Assembly: GCF_001510665.1 (NCBI RefSeq)
Contig: NZ_LMTI01000001.1
Span: forward strand, 352,024-416,023
Source: Bacillus sp. FJAT-27445
GTDB lineage: Bacteria > Bacillota > Bacilli > Bacillales > Cytobacillaceae
DNA: 64,000 nt
Reading direction: 5' to 3'
Below the pieces are notes generated by a model, which saw nothing but the letters and a program-made list of their open reading frames with translations, was not told where the DNA came from and did no database searches. Made by a program: the position numbers and the translations under genes. Every line of letters starts with the position of its first letter. Position 1 is the first letter of the stretch. This document shows positions 43,941 through 52,424 of the stretch, in pieces.

Positions 43941-44297
43941 ATGCAGGATAACCCGCAGGAAAAGAAGATGTATTTCGTTGATATTAAATCCGGGGAAATT
44001 ACAATGGAACCGACTGCTGAAAATACGTTCACCGTAATTGCGGATGCGGATGAAATCCAGGATTTGCGCGAGCTTTTTGAGGAGAATTATGACGCCGACA
44101 AGCGCGGGTATTTGCGGACGCATTTGCCGTTGCAGCAATACCATGAATTTTCTGAGGGAGAAAATAAGGATTACGACAGGTCCATCGAATTGATTTACGC
44201 GATGATATACCGTCTCGGGGATGCCGAAGCAAGAAAGCATATTGATCAAATGGGCATCCTGAAAGAGCAGAATTATGATAATGAAAACTTCCGATAA
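43941..44297 (+). CDS. Conserved-looking cytoplasmic protein, unknown
   Basis: 118 residues: MQDNPQEKKMYFVDIKSGEI, then TFTVIADADEIQDLRELFEENYDADKRGYLRTHLP in one frame (shown shortened) and DRSIELIYAMIYRLGDAEARKHIDQMGIL. It is acidic and predicted alpha/beta without a membrane segment. GGAGATGAAACC precedes the ATG. I recall no function for it. A weak GC hairpin at about 44305-44340 with a TTTTCTTTT tail may end the transcript. Confidence 0.7.
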   Translation: MQDNPQEKKMYFVDIKSGEITMEPTAENTFTVIADADEIQDLRELFEENYDADKRGYLRTHLPLQQYHEFSEGENKDYDRSIELIYAMIYRLGDAEARKHIDQMGILKEQNYDNENFR

Positions 44298-44504
44298 GAA
44301 GAGTAGCTGTTCCTAATCAGGGGGCAGCCTTTTCTTTTAAAAAAAAGCTATGTTAAAGGATTATGTTGATATTTGCCATAATCGAACTCTTGTTCTATTA
44401 TGGGTTTATAAGAACAAATATGGGCGGGGTTCGAAAGAAGGTATTATGAAAAAGAGTTAAAATAAAAAAGCAAGACATCAGTTTATTTATTTGGAGGAAG
44501 TATT

Positions 44505-44996
44505 ATGCAGAAAAAAGCTTTAGTAATAATTGATATTCAAAATGACATAACAAAGAATTACAAAGATATCATTGACAATATCAACAAATCAATTGATTGG
44601 GCGGTCGAAAATAATATTCACGTTGTTTATATAAGACACGAGAATTTGTCACCTGGTACGAGAACTTTTAAAACAGATACACTAGGTGCCGAATTAGCTC
44701 CAGATTTGAAAATAGTATCAGAAAATGTTTTTACAAAATATAAAGGAAACGCATTAACAAGTGAAGAATTCACAGACTTTATTAGTATAAATGAAATAGA
44801 CGACTTCTACATCACTGGAGCGGATGCTGTTGCTTGTGTTAAGTCAACTTGCTATAACTTACGTAAATCAAACTATGGGGTTAGTGTACTATCAGATTGC
44901 ATTACAAGTTATGATAAAAAGAAAATTGATGGTATGATAGACTATTATGAAAGTAAAGGATGCGAGATAATTTGTTTGAATGACTTATTGATTTAA
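44505..44996 (+). CDS. Isochorismatase-family cysteine hydrolase
   Basis: 163 residues. The catalytic triad of the family is visible: Asp in VIIDIQNDI, Lys in FTKYKGNAL and Cys in GADAVACVKSTCYNL. Further motifs are VVYIRHE and SVLSDCITSYD. These enzymes hydrolyse amides or vinyl ethers (nicotinamidase, isochorismatase and relatives); substrate unknown. GGAGGAAG is upstream of the ATG. It is clearly more AT-rich than its neighbours and followed by a repeat shared with 62596, which suggests transfer. Confidence 0.85.
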   Translation: MQKKALVIIDIQNDITKNYKDIIDNINKSIDWAVENNIHVVYIRHENLSPGTRTFKTDTLGAELAPDLKIVSENVFTKYKGNALTSEEFTDFISINEIDDFYITGADAVACVKSTCYNLRKSNYGVSVLSDCITSYDKKKIDGMIDYYESKGCEIICLNDLLI

Positions 44997-45237
44997 GAAT
45001 TTTTAGGTCCATTTAATCGTCCAGAGGTAGTTTTAGCATACTGTTTTGCTTCGTTTCTTAAAGTATCTATACGCACTATTCAAATTAAAGAATAATTTTT
45101 CAATTTGAAGTTAAGTCATAATATTCATTGAACTATACCAAGGGGTCTCACCTGTCCCGCTGCTCTCATCTCAAAGTCTCACGCCTTCCGTCTCAATCAA
45201 CAGGTGTGAAAAAACAACATCGTGCTTTAACATAGAC

Positions 45238-45297
45238 TAAAATAAGGACTCGATTGGGGTCCTTATTTTATGGTCATTTATCAACAATATTATTTAA
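45238..45297. repeat. Hairpin plus dispersed 38-bp repeat, copy 1
   Basis: TAAAATAAGGAC/GTCCTTATTTTA (45238-45249, 45259-45270) is a perfect 12-bp stem. From 45260 the next 38 bases (TCCTTATTTTATGG, then CATTTATCAACAATATTA, then TTTAA) recur at 62596-62633 with one difference. The 44997-45237 stretch before it is AT-rich and shows no gene. Confidence 0.6.
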
Positions 45298-45305
45298 CAA
45301 AGCTT

Positions 45306-45341
45306 AAAAAAAAGAAAAAAACTGCCCGGAAACCGGACAGT
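45306..45341 (-). terminator. Original terminator of the lemA-TPM operon
   Basis: On the minus strand ACTGTCCGG-TTT-CCGGGCAGT is followed by TTTTTTTC. It stands 7 bp after a TAATAA that looks like the ancestral stop of the TPM gene, but 264 bp after the present stop, because of the insertion at 45359-45601. Confidence 0.7.
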
Positions 45342-45358
45342 CTCAATTTATTACCAGC

Positions 45359-45601
45359 TCCACCGCCTAGCCAGTTTTCATCCTGAAAAGCATCTTCGAG
45401 TATCTTGTAACAAATCAAGGCTTGATAAAGTGATGATTTGTTACAGCTCGAGGTCTTAAGCCGGTTCCCTCCGGAGGGCAGGCCCGTCCTGCGGGCTCCG
45501 TCTTAATCTAGTCGGGGCTGACCACTAAGGAAAGCTCCTCAGAATAATCATCGCAGGGACAGGCGTTTTTTGCCTGTCACGAAGGCGCTTTCGTATTTTT
45601 G
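45359..45601. mobile_element. Structured insertion at the 3' end of the TPM gene
   Basis: The 11-bp TTATTACCAGC is present at 45348-45358 and again at 45602-45612, like a target-site duplication. Between them are strong hairpins: TGTAACAAATCA/TGATTTGTTACA, CCCTCCGGAGGG, GCCCG/CGGGC, GACAGGC/GCCTGTC and CGAAAGCG/CGCTTTCG-like ends; the two middle ones form a cloverleaf closed by TTAAG/CTTAA. There is no ORF. It could be a MITE or bcr-like intergenic element, or a structured RNA. Alternatively the gene end was duplicated. Confidence 0.45.
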
Positions 45602-45604
45602 TTA

Positions 45605-46357
45605 TTACCAGCCTCTGCCTGCGCCGCCGCCGCCAGAAGAGCCGCCACCACCGCCGCGGGGACCACCACCGCCGCCACCACCACCGCCTCCACGTCCAAT
45701 CATGGACAGGAGCAGGAAGGTAAATGTGCCTCTAAAGAAGGTCATATCAATAATGATGAACCCGACAACGAGCACGATGATCAGCCATTCCGGAAGGCCG
45801 CCGGATTTCTCAGCAGCCTTTTCTCCAGCGGGCTGGCCATTCGCATCGCCTTCACCGATAACCTCATTTCCGATTGCCTGATAGGTCTTGATGACGGCCT
45901 GGTTTGGCTTGCCGGCCTGAAGATTAGGTATCGCATGCGTATCGAGGATCCGGCCGGCTTTACCGTCGGGAATGGTTCCTTCGAGTCCATATCCGACTTC
46001 GATCCAGATTCTTTTTTCCTTCATGGCGAGGACGAGAAGAACCCCGTTATTTTTTTCGGCGTTGCCAAGCTTAAATTTCCTGAAAGCCTCGTTCGCATAG
46101 CCTTCGATATCCCGGCCGCCGAGGGATTCCACCGTCAGGACGGCAACCTGGGCGCCGCCGGTTTGGTCTTCAATTTGCCTCCCCCAGCCGATTAGCTGTG
46201 ATTCTTCGGCAGGGAGCAGGACATCGGCAAAGTCCTGGACGTAAATATCCCCCCGTGGAGTGGGGATTTTCGCTTCGGCAGCAAAGGCCCCCGCGTTGCC
46301 GCCAAGTAGAAACAGGACGAACAGCGCAAGAAGGGCTGAGGTCCTAGTTACTCTCAT
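45605..46357 (-). CDS. TPM-domain membrane-anchored protein (YgcG-like)
   Basis: 250 residues. Signal peptide (LLALFVLFLLGGNAGAFA-AEA), then a TPM domain at about 35-155 (VQDFADVLLPAEESQLIGW, GGAQVAVLTVESLGG, NNGVLLVLAMKEKRIWIEVGYGLEG), a helix at about 190-208, and a C-terminal tail almost wholly Gly with a few Ser, Pro and Arg, ending GAGRGW. TPM proteins act outside the membrane, some as phosphatases or in photosystem repair; role in Bacillus unknown. The ATG overlaps the lemA stop (TAATG). Confidence 0.88.
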   Translation of the reverse strand: MRVTRTSALLALFVLFLLGGNAGAFAAEAKIPTPRGDIYVQDFADVLLPAEESQLIGWGRQIEDQTGGAQVAVLTVESLGGRDIEGYANEAFRKFKLGNAEKNNGVLLVLAMKEKRIWIEVGYGLEGTIPDGKAGRILDTHAIPNLQAGKPNQAVIKTYQAIGNEVIGEGDANGQPAGEKAAEKSGGLPEWLIIVLVVGFIIIDMTFFRGTFTFLLLSMIGRGGGGGGGGGGPRGGGGGSSGGGGAGRGW

Positions 46358-46935
46358 TATCCATTGCCCCCGAAATCAACTTCAGGCGCTTCCTGGGAGC
46401 GTGGGTCCGCGCGGAAATATTCCTTTTCGTCAAAGCCGGTAATTCCGGCGACAATTGCACCCGGGAACCTCTTAACCTTTTTATTAAAAATTGCTACTTC
46501 ATCGTTGTAGTCCTTGCGGGCGACAGCGATGCGGTTTTCTGTCCCTGCAAGCTCATCCATCAACTGAGTGAATTGCGTATCCGCCTTCAGGTTTGGATAA
46601 TTTTCAACGACGACGAGCAAACGGCTTAGCGCACCTGACAATTCCGCATTGGCAGTCGCTTCTTCCTCAGGTGACCTTGCTCCGGCCAACCGGGCGCGGG
46701 CATCGGAAATCGCTTTGATCGTTTCCTTTTCATGTGCTGCATAGCCTTTGACAGTGTTAACTAAGTTTGGTATCAAATCCAGCCTTCGCTGCAGCTGGTT
46801 TTCAATTTGCGCATAGGACTGGTCGACGTTTTCTTCGGCGTTTACAAAGCCGTTGTAGCTGGACATGAGCATAATGCCAAGTACGACGATGATTCCAAGT
46901 ATGACGAGCCATGACCCCTTAAAGCCTCTTCCCAT
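46357..46935 (-). CDS. LemA family protein
   Basis: 192 residues. One N-terminal helix (SWLVILGIIVVLGIMLMSSYNGFV) followed by a four-helix-bundle domain with NAEENVDQSYAQIENQLQRRLDLIPNLVNTVKGYA (shown as part of a longer match) and FPGAIVAGITGFDEKEYFRAD. LemA proteins face outward from the membrane and are regularly paired with TPM proteins, as here. AGGAGTGTCG precedes the ATG. The function is not established. Confidence 0.92.
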   Translation of the reverse strand: MGRGFKGSWLVILGIIVVLGIMLMSSYNGFVNAEENVDQSYAQIENQLQRRLDLIPNLVNTVKGYAAHEKETIKAISDARARLAGARSPEEEATANAELSGALSRLLVVVENYPNLKADTQFTQLMDELAGTENRIAVARKDYNDEVAIFNKKVKRFPGAIVAGITGFDEKEYFRADPRSQEAPEVDFGGNG

Positions 46936-47280
46936 TTACGACACTCCTTACCTATTTAATCTATACGTGTATCTTCCCTCAGGCCTGTAGGTTTTAAACC
47001 CGGCAGCAAATCGTACTGCTTCGTTCCTGATGTTCAATTATACGGGATACCAGGCTGTTAAGTTTCATATTAGTGTTAATTTTTTCAAAAGCGCCGTACA
47101 ACCTAGATTATAAACATCCCAATTGCATAAGATGTACAAGGTAAGTAACAAGCTAACTACCTGAAAAAAATTGGTTATTGCCAGAACGGCTTGTAAACAC
47201 TATAGTTGAATTGGGGAATGTTGGGGATAGACTCTCATCATGAAAGCATCATAACAGGAGTCCGGGGGAGGAAGTGCCCG

Positions 47281-47919
47281 ATGCAGCATGTAATGGCATT
47301 TATGAACGAATACGGATATTGGTTTCTCTTTTTGTCGATGGCGACAGGAATGATCATATTGCCACTCCCGCTGGAAGCGATAATGGGGTATTCCGGTTAT
47401 TTATCCTTTGAGGGTGATTTGGACTGGTTTACTTGCGTGCTTGCCGCTGGGGCTGGGACTTTTGTGGGAATGATGGCCAACTATTGGATTGGCAAAAAAC
47501 TCGGGTTGGGTTTTTTTCAAAAATACGGCCATTATTTTTTTCTAAAACAGAAAACCCTGGACAAATTGTCGGAGTGGTTTTTGAAATATGGAAATAAGCT
47601 GTTAATTATCATCTTTTTTGTCCCTGGGGCACGGCATGCAATCGGCTTCTTTGCCGGTATAACAAAATTTCCGGCGAGAACGTATGCAATTTGCTCAGCT
47701 CTTGGTGCCCTAATTTGGGTGGCTCCTTTCATTATTATCGGTAAAATGATTGGGCCTGGCTGGATGCTGTACCATGAAGAAGTGAAGAGCTTTCTTTACA
47801 CTACCAGCATCGTACTTCTCATTTTGTTCCTCACGGTTTATTTAGCGGGAAAGACGAGCACTCGGGTTTCCGATTTCGGATGGAGGCTCAGGAGGAAGAT
47901 TGCCAAGCTACTTCGATAA
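47281..47919 (+). CDS. DedA/SNARE-associated membrane protein
   Basis: 212 residues from ATG 47281, chosen for GGGGGAGGAAGTG five bases upstream; the frame extends 25 codons earlier without a site. DedA motifs are LPLPLEAIMGYSGYLSFEG (acidic helix-break), GTFVGMMANYWIGKKLG, FFVPGARHAIGFFAGITKFPARTY (conserved Arg) and SALGALIWVAPFIIIG. DedA proteins flip or maintain lipid carriers such as undecaprenyl phosphate or phosphatidylethanolamine. The 46936-47280 gap shows no other gene. Confidence 0.88.
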   Translation: MQHVMAFMNEYGYWFLFLSMATGMIILPLPLEAIMGYSGYLSFEGDLDWFTCVLAAGAGTFVGMMANYWIGKKLGLGFFQKYGHYFFLKQKTLDKLSEWFLKYGNKLLIIIFFVPGARHAIGFFAGITKFPARTYAICSALGALIWVAPFIIIGKMIGPGWMLYHEEVKSFLYTTSIVLLILFLTVYLAGKTSTRVSDFGWRLRRKIAKLLR

Positions 47920-47952
47920 AATGAGGCTTCTCCGTTTTTGTAAAAATAAGAC

Positions 47953-47983
47953 AAGGCATCCGTATTGAGCGGGTGCCTTTTTA
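47953..47983 (+). terminator. Rho-independent terminator
   Basis: AAGGCATCC and GGGTGCCTT flank GTATTGAGC and are followed by TTTTA. Confidence 0.75.
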
Positions 47984-48070
47984 TTATGGAAAAAGGGTAG
48001 TCAGGATTTGAATTGCGTCCTGTGTATGTTTAAATTGAAGAATAGGAAGCTTTTGAAAGGGTTGGTTTTT

Positions 48071-48862
48071 TTGGGAAAAAGGACGGTTGGAATATGGATG
48101 GGAGTGTCCGCATTTTTCCTGCTGCTTTGGCTTGGAGGGCTGGTTTGGGCGGTAAGTGATTATTATGCGGGCAAGCCATCGGAACCAAGGGCAAAGGAGC
48201 TGCCTGCACCCATCCATGCCGGCAAGGATGAAGATTTGAAAATCGTCGCTTTGGGAGATTCCTTGACCCGGGGAACAGGCGATGCGGCGGGAAGAGGGTA
48301 CGTCGGCTATCTCGTCGACAGCTTAAAGAAACGGTCAGAAGAAGATGTGAAGCTTGTTAACCTCGGGATAAATGGGCAAAGGTCCAATCAGCTTGCACAG
48401 CAGGTAACGCAGGCAGAGGTGAAACGACAGCTTGGGTCAGCCGATATTGTCTTAATCACAATCGGAGGCAATGATTTATTCAGAGGCGGTCAGGGCCTTG
48501 TTGACTTTGACAAGCAAAAGCCGGAGGAAATCGAAAAGCAGTTCCTTACGAACGTTAAAGGAATACTTTCGGAAATCAGGGCGGCCAACAAGGATGCGAC
48601 TGTATATTTGATAGGCCTTTACAATCCGTTTATCGAATTGGGTGAGGGCAAGGAAATATCGGCTGTCATCAGGCAATGGAATTTTGCTGCCGCCGAACTG
48701 GCAGCTACGTTTGATAAAGTTGTCTATGTGCCGACATTTGATTTGTTTGAATTGAACGTCAACGAATATTTGTATACGGATAAATTCCACCCGAATACGA
48801 AAGGCTACAAACTCATCGCGGACCGGGTTGCATCATTGGTAGCATGGGAGGAGAAAAACTAA
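48071..48862 (+). CDS. SGNH/GDSL hydrolase, membrane-anchored
   Basis: 263 residues from TTG 48071 (GAAAGGG nine bases upstream); starts up to 48008 are possible. An N-terminal helix (VGIWMGVSAFFLLLWLGGLVWAV) anchors the domain outside. SGNH blocks are ALGDSLTRGTG (Ser), GINGQRS (Gly), TIGGNDLF (Asn) and TDKFHPNTKGY (Asp, His). Related to YpmR-type lipases/esterases. Its stop overlaps the start of the ABC ATPase (TAATG), so the three genes form an operon. A paralogue is at 57630. Confidence 0.85.
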   Translation: MGKRTVGIWMGVSAFFLLLWLGGLVWAVSDYYAGKPSEPRAKELPAPIHAGKDEDLKIVALGDSLTRGTGDAAGRGYVGYLVDSLKKRSEEDVKLVNLGINGQRSNQLAQQVTQAEVKRQLGSADIVLITIGGNDLFRGGQGLVDFDKQKPEEIEKQFLTNVKGILSEIRAANKDATVYLIGLYNPFIELGEGKEISAVIRQWNFAAAELAATFDKVVYVPTFDLFELNVNEYLYTDKFHPNTKGYKLIADRVASLVAWEEKN

Positions 48863-49773
48863 TGTCTTCCGTTACGCTTGAAGTGAAAGATTTAAAAAAG
48901 AAGATTGGCAAAAAAGAGATTATCAAAGGAATTTCCTTTGAACTTCATAAAGGAGAGGTATTCGGATTCCTCGGACCGAACGGGGCAGGAAAAACGACCA
49001 CGATCAGGATGCTGGTCGGCCTAATTAAACCGTCCTCCGGCAGTATCTCGGTTTGTGGTTACGACCTGAAAAAGGATTTTCCAAAAGCGATGCGCCAGCT
49101 CGGTTGCATAGTGGAAAATCCTGAACTCTATCCATACTTATCCGGCTGGGACAACCTGGCCCATTTTGCAAGGATGCTCGAGGGGATTACGGATAGCCGG
49201 ATTAAGGAAGTAACGGAATTGGTCGGCCTATCCGAGCGGATTTACGATAAGGTGAAAACGTACTCCCTTGGGATGAGGCAGCGGCTTGGTATTGCGCAGG
49301 CGCTTCTAGGCAACCCTAGTGTACTTATTTTGGACGAGCCCACGAACGGCCTTGATCCTGCTGGAATTAGGGAAATGAGGGAGTTTATCCGCTTTCTTGC
49401 TGAAAAGGAAGGGCTGAGCGTCCTTGTGTCCAGCCATTTGCTTAGTGAAATTCAGCTCTTGTGCGACAGGGTGGCCATTATCTCAAAAGGGCTAGTCATT
49501 AAGACGGACTCTGTCTCCATCCTGCTTGGCAACAGGGAAAGGATCGCCTGGAGGCTGGAGCCCTTTGAAGAGGGTAAAAAAGTCCTCGGAGAATTAACCG
49601 AGATTGAAGTGGCGGAGGATGGAACTCTCCTGACCGAATATAGCCCCGATAAAGCAGCCGAATGGAACAGGAAGCTTGTCGAAGCGGGGATTTCGGTTTC
49701 GGAAATGAACAGGAAGCTGCCAGTTCTTGAAGATCTTTTCCTGGAGCTGACCGGGGGTGACACGATTGACTAA
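48862..49773 (+). CDS. ABC transporter ATP-binding protein
   Basis: 303 residues from ATG 48862 (GGGAGGAG eight bases upstream). Walker A GPNGAGKTTT, signature SLGMRQRLGIA, Walker B VLILDEPTNGLDP and H-loop SSHLL are intact; the last 90 residues form an accessory tail. It resembles the bacitracin/lantibiotic-export (BcrA-type) class in which the permease is a separate six-helix protein, here the next gene. Substrate unknown; SGNH coupling hints at an envelope lipid or peptide. Confidence 0.93.
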   Translation: MSSVTLEVKDLKKKIGKKEIIKGISFELHKGEVFGFLGPNGAGKTTTIRMLVGLIKPSSGSISVCGYDLKKDFPKAMRQLGCIVENPELYPYLSGWDNLAHFARMLEGITDSRIKEVTELVGLSERIYDKVKTYSLGMRQRLGIAQALLGNPSVLILDEPTNGLDPAGIREMREFIRFLAEKEGLSVLVSSHLLSEIQLLCDRVAIISKGLVIKTDSVSILLGNRERIAWRLEPFEEGKKVLGELTEIEVAEDGTLLTEYSPDKAAEWNRKLVEAGISVSEMNRKLPVLEDLFLELTGGDTID

Positions 49774-50746
49774 ACTCGTTCATAACGAAATGCTTAAGCT
49801 TTTGGCAAAAAAGAGGCTCCTGGTCATTGCGGCAATTATCGCGGTCCTTGTCGCCTTATTTACATACGCACAGCTCCGGCAGGTTGAAACCCAGCGCGAG
49901 CGGATGGGTACGTCCGACTGGAAAACAATCCTTCAGCAGCAAATCATTGATACCCAGAACAGGCTTTCATCCAGCAGGATAAGCGAGGATTGGAAAAAAC
50001 AGCTGCAAATTAGCCTTCAGCAGCAGCAATATTACCTTGACCATAACATCAATCCATCTGAACCCGGCGCACCCACTTTTATGCGGATGTTTATCGAAAA
50101 TTCGATCGACCTGTTTCTGCCACTGATGGTCATGGTTATTGCCAGCGACCTCGTTTCCTCGGAACATAGCCAGGGGACAATCAAGCTTCTACTGACGAGG
50201 CCGATCAAACGCTGGAGGGTCCTTTTAAGCAAATTCATTACGCTCTGCCTGGCAGTTTCGGCAATTGTTGCAATCATGGGGGTGCTCTCCTATTTGATTT
50301 CAGGGCTGGTGTTTGGCTACAAAGGCTGGGGTGCCCCCGTTCTGACGGGTTTCTCGGCCTCCGGGAGCAATTTAGATACATCAGGAGTTAAGCTTGTTAG
50401 CCAGGGGCAATATTTACTGATGGAATTCGGGCTCGTCTGGTTCGTGGCAATTGTTGTTGGCACGTTGTCATTCATGCTGTCCGTATTGATCAGAAGCACA
50501 GCGGCCGGAATGGGAATCATGCTTGCGGCGCTTATATCTGGAGCGATTTTAAGCAATATGGTCTCTTCCTGGGAATCAGCGAAGTATTTTTTCATGGTCA
50601 ACCTCAGGCTGACTGATTATATGAACGGAACCGCACCACCTATTGAAGGAATGACACTGTCTTTCTCATTGGCAGTCCTTTTAGCATGGTGGGCAGCCGG
50701 CTTGTTCATTTCGTTTTATGTTTTCATGAACAAAGACGTATATTAA
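49766..50746 (+). CDS. ABC transporter permease
   Basis: 326 residues from TTG 49766 (GGGGGTG six bases upstream), overlapping the ATPase by 8 bp; GTG 49757 is less likely. It begins TKLVHNEMLKLLAKKRLLVI, typical of ABC-2 permeases, then a coiled extracellular part rich in Gln (about 35-100) and six helices, with DLVSSEHSQGTIKLLLTRPIKRW as the coupling motif. It works with the ATPase encoded upstream. Confidence 0.9.
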   Translation: MTKLVHNEMLKLLAKKRLLVIAAIIAVLVALFTYAQLRQVETQRERMGTSDWKTILQQQIIDTQNRLSSSRISEDWKKQLQISLQQQQYYLDHNINPSEPGAPTFMRMFIENSIDLFLPLMVMVIASDLVSSEHSQGTIKLLLTRPIKRWRVLLSKFITLCLAVSAIVAIMGVLSYLISGLVFGYKGWGAPVLTGFSASGSNLDTSGVKLVSQGQYLLMEFGLVWFVAIVVGTLSFMLSVLIRSTAAGMGIMLAALISGAILSNMVSSWESAKYFFMVNLRLTDYMNGTAPPIEGMTLSFSLAVLLAWWAAGLFISFYVFMNKDVY

Positions 50747-50851
50747 ATGCATTTTTATAAAACCAGCCAATTCCTCCTTTTTCCATGAATACCTGCCTGG
50801 AAATCAGGGAAAATAATGGGGTCACGTCCATTCAGAAAGGCAGGTTTTTTT

Positions 50852-51487
50852 ATGGCACAGGTTTTATACATTACTGCACACCCCCATGATGATACAGTCT
50901 CATACAGCATGGCGGTTGGAAAAGAATTCATTGAGGCATACCGGGAGTCAAATCCTAATGATGAGATAATCTACCTTGATTTATACAAAGAGGATATACC
51001 ACAGATCGATGTGGATGTATTCAGCGGCTGGGGCAAGCTTCGTTCGGGATCTTCCTTTGATGACCTGTCCGAAGAAGAAAAGCGGAAAGTAAGGCGGCTC
51101 GGGGAATTGACTGACCAATTTGTAGCGGCGGATAAGTATGTATTTGTAACACCGCTCTGGAATTTTTCCTTCCCGCCGGTCATGAAGGCATATATTGATT
51201 CGATCTGTACAGCAGGAAAAACGTTCAAGTACACCGAAAAGGGTCCTGTCGGGCTTTTGACTGATAAAAAAGCGCTCCATATTCAGGCGCGCGGAGGCGT
51301 TTATTCGGAAGGACCGGCTGCGGCTATGGAGATGGGCCACCGGTATATCGGCATCATCATGCAGTTTTTTGGCATCCCGTCCTTCGAAGGCTTGTTTGTT
51401 GAAGGGCAAAACCAATTCCCCGACCGGGCGCAGGAAATCAAGGAAGAAGCTATCCAGAGAGCGAAGGAACTGGCAAAAAACTTTTAA
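50852..51487 (+). CDS. FMN-dependent NADH-azoreductase
   Basis: 211 residues from ATG 50852 (AAAGGCAGG upstream). Flavodoxin-like fold with [58 protein letters not shown] (shown as two joined segments in the protein) and [13 protein letters not shown], all typical of AzoR/AcpD proteins. It reduces quinones and azo dyes with two NADH, protecting against thiol-reactive quinones. It stands alone with its own terminator. Confidence 0.9.
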   Translation: MAQVLYITAHPHDDTVSYSMAVGKEFIEAYRESNPNDEIIYLDLYKEDIPQIDVDVFSGWGKLRSGSSFDDLSEEEKRKVRRLGELTDQFVAADKYVFVTPLWNFSFPPVMKAYIDSICTAGKTFKYTEKGPVGLLTDKKALHIQARGGVYSEGPAAAMEMGHRYIGIIMQFFGIPSFEGLFVEGQNQFPDRAQEIKEEAIQRAKELAKNF

Positions 51488-51492
51488 ACGGC

Positions 51493-51533
51493 AAGGCACG
51501 AGGTACGGGCTTAAATGAGTCCGTGCCTTTTTC
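51493..51533 (+). terminator. Rho-independent terminator
   Basis: AAGGCACG and CGTGCCTT enclose a loop with a secondary ACGGGC/GTCCGT pairing and are followed by TTTTCTT, five bases past the azoreductase stop. Confidence 0.75.
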
Positions 51534-51552
51534 TTGGGGAACGGTTTTTTGT

Positions 51553-51645
51553 TTGGCCGAGTGAATCGCTAAGTTGGCGGAATGGGAATCGGGTTTGGCG
51601 AATAGGAGGCTGTATTTGGCGGAAATTACTCTTTTTCGGCGAATG
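51553..51645. repeat. 21-bp phased array, five units (TTGGCGAA type)
   Basis: TTGGC begins units at 51553, 51574, 51595 and 51616 (steps of exactly 21 bp), and TCGGC continues the series at 51636. Units read like TTGGCGAATxGGAxxCxGxx. It is followed by a second array of different sequence. Confidence 0.6.
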
Positions 51646-51726
51646 ATAGCAGATTGACTCCAATTTCGACCCTATTCAGCCCATCGTAAAACGTCCTAAT
51701 GAGCTTTTTACGGGAGATTTGGGTGT

Positions 51727-51840
51727 ATATCGAAAATTTTCATGGTCATATCGAAAGAATTTCAATTATATCGAAAGATTTTGAGTGGATATCGAAAGAT
51801 TCAAGGCTTATATCGAAAACTGTAACAATTTGGACAAATT
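51727..51840. repeat. 21-bp phased array, five units (ATATCGAAA type)
   Basis: ATATCGAAA begins units at 51727, 51748, 51768, 51789 and 51810, steps of 21, 20, 21, 21 bp. The last unit ends ATATCGAAAACTGTAAC, close to the last unit of the array at 6540-6650. No gene lies in 51534-52041. Confidence 0.7.
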
Positions 51841-52041
51841 CAGGCACTACCCTGATACATCCTAGTTGGGTGTACGCGACTATTAATCGGCCGTCTTTTT
51901 GAAATCCGTCCAGAGTTCGATACCAAGCAAAATAACATTGCCATGATAAGATTTCTTTATCAGGCTAAATAATAGAATTGTAATTTCCTTATCACCTTTT
52001 TTGGGTTATGCTGGAAAAAAGAAGCGTGGGGGAATGAATAA

Positions 52042-52410
52042 ATGGCATTCAAGTTTAAACGGCTTGACCATGTTCAGGTTGCCGCTCCTAGGGGTTGTGA
52101 AGCAAAAGCATGCGCTTTTTATACGGATGTATTGGGGTTTACCGAAGTTGAGAAACCTCCTGCCTTGAAAAAAAGAGGCGGAGCGTGGTTCCGGAGTGGA
52201 AGCATCCAGATACATATCGGGGTTGAGGAACCGTTCATTCCAGCGAAAAAAGCGCATCCGGCTTTTGAAGTAGAGAATATCGAAGGGTTAAAGGCCCATC
52301 TCCAAAAAAATGGAGTCGAAGTCATCGAAGACGACAATCTTCCAGGTGCCAACCGGTTCTATACCTTCGATCCTTTTGGCAACCGACTCGAGTTTCTAGA
52401 ATGGAAGTAA
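52042..52410 (+). CDS. VOC-family (glyoxalase-like) protein
   Basis: 122 residues. LDHVQVAAPRGCEAKACAFYTDVLGFTEVEKP is the first beta-alpha-beta module (shown in part) with metal-type His, and HPAFEVENIEGLKAHLQKNG plus FYTFDPFGNRLEFLEW the second, ending with the usual Glu. Dimeric VOC proteins include dioxygenases, resistance proteins and lyases; which one cannot be told. GGGGGA lies eight bases before the ATG. A shared terminator separates it from the convergent MFS gene. Confidence 0.9.
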   Translation: MAFKFKRLDHVQVAAPRGCEAKACAFYTDVLGFTEVEKPPALKKRGGAWFRSGSIQIHIGVEEPFIPAKKAHPAFEVENIEGLKAHLQKNGVEVIEDDNLPGANRFYTFDPFGNRLEFLEWK

Positions 52411-52424
52411 ACCGAAAAAGACAC

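Noticed and set aside
45570-46195. Long plus-strand ORFs opposite the TPM gene
   Set aside because: Their Pro- and Ala-rich products are the antisense of the Gly-rich tail; the minus-strand frame has a signal peptide and TPM domain.
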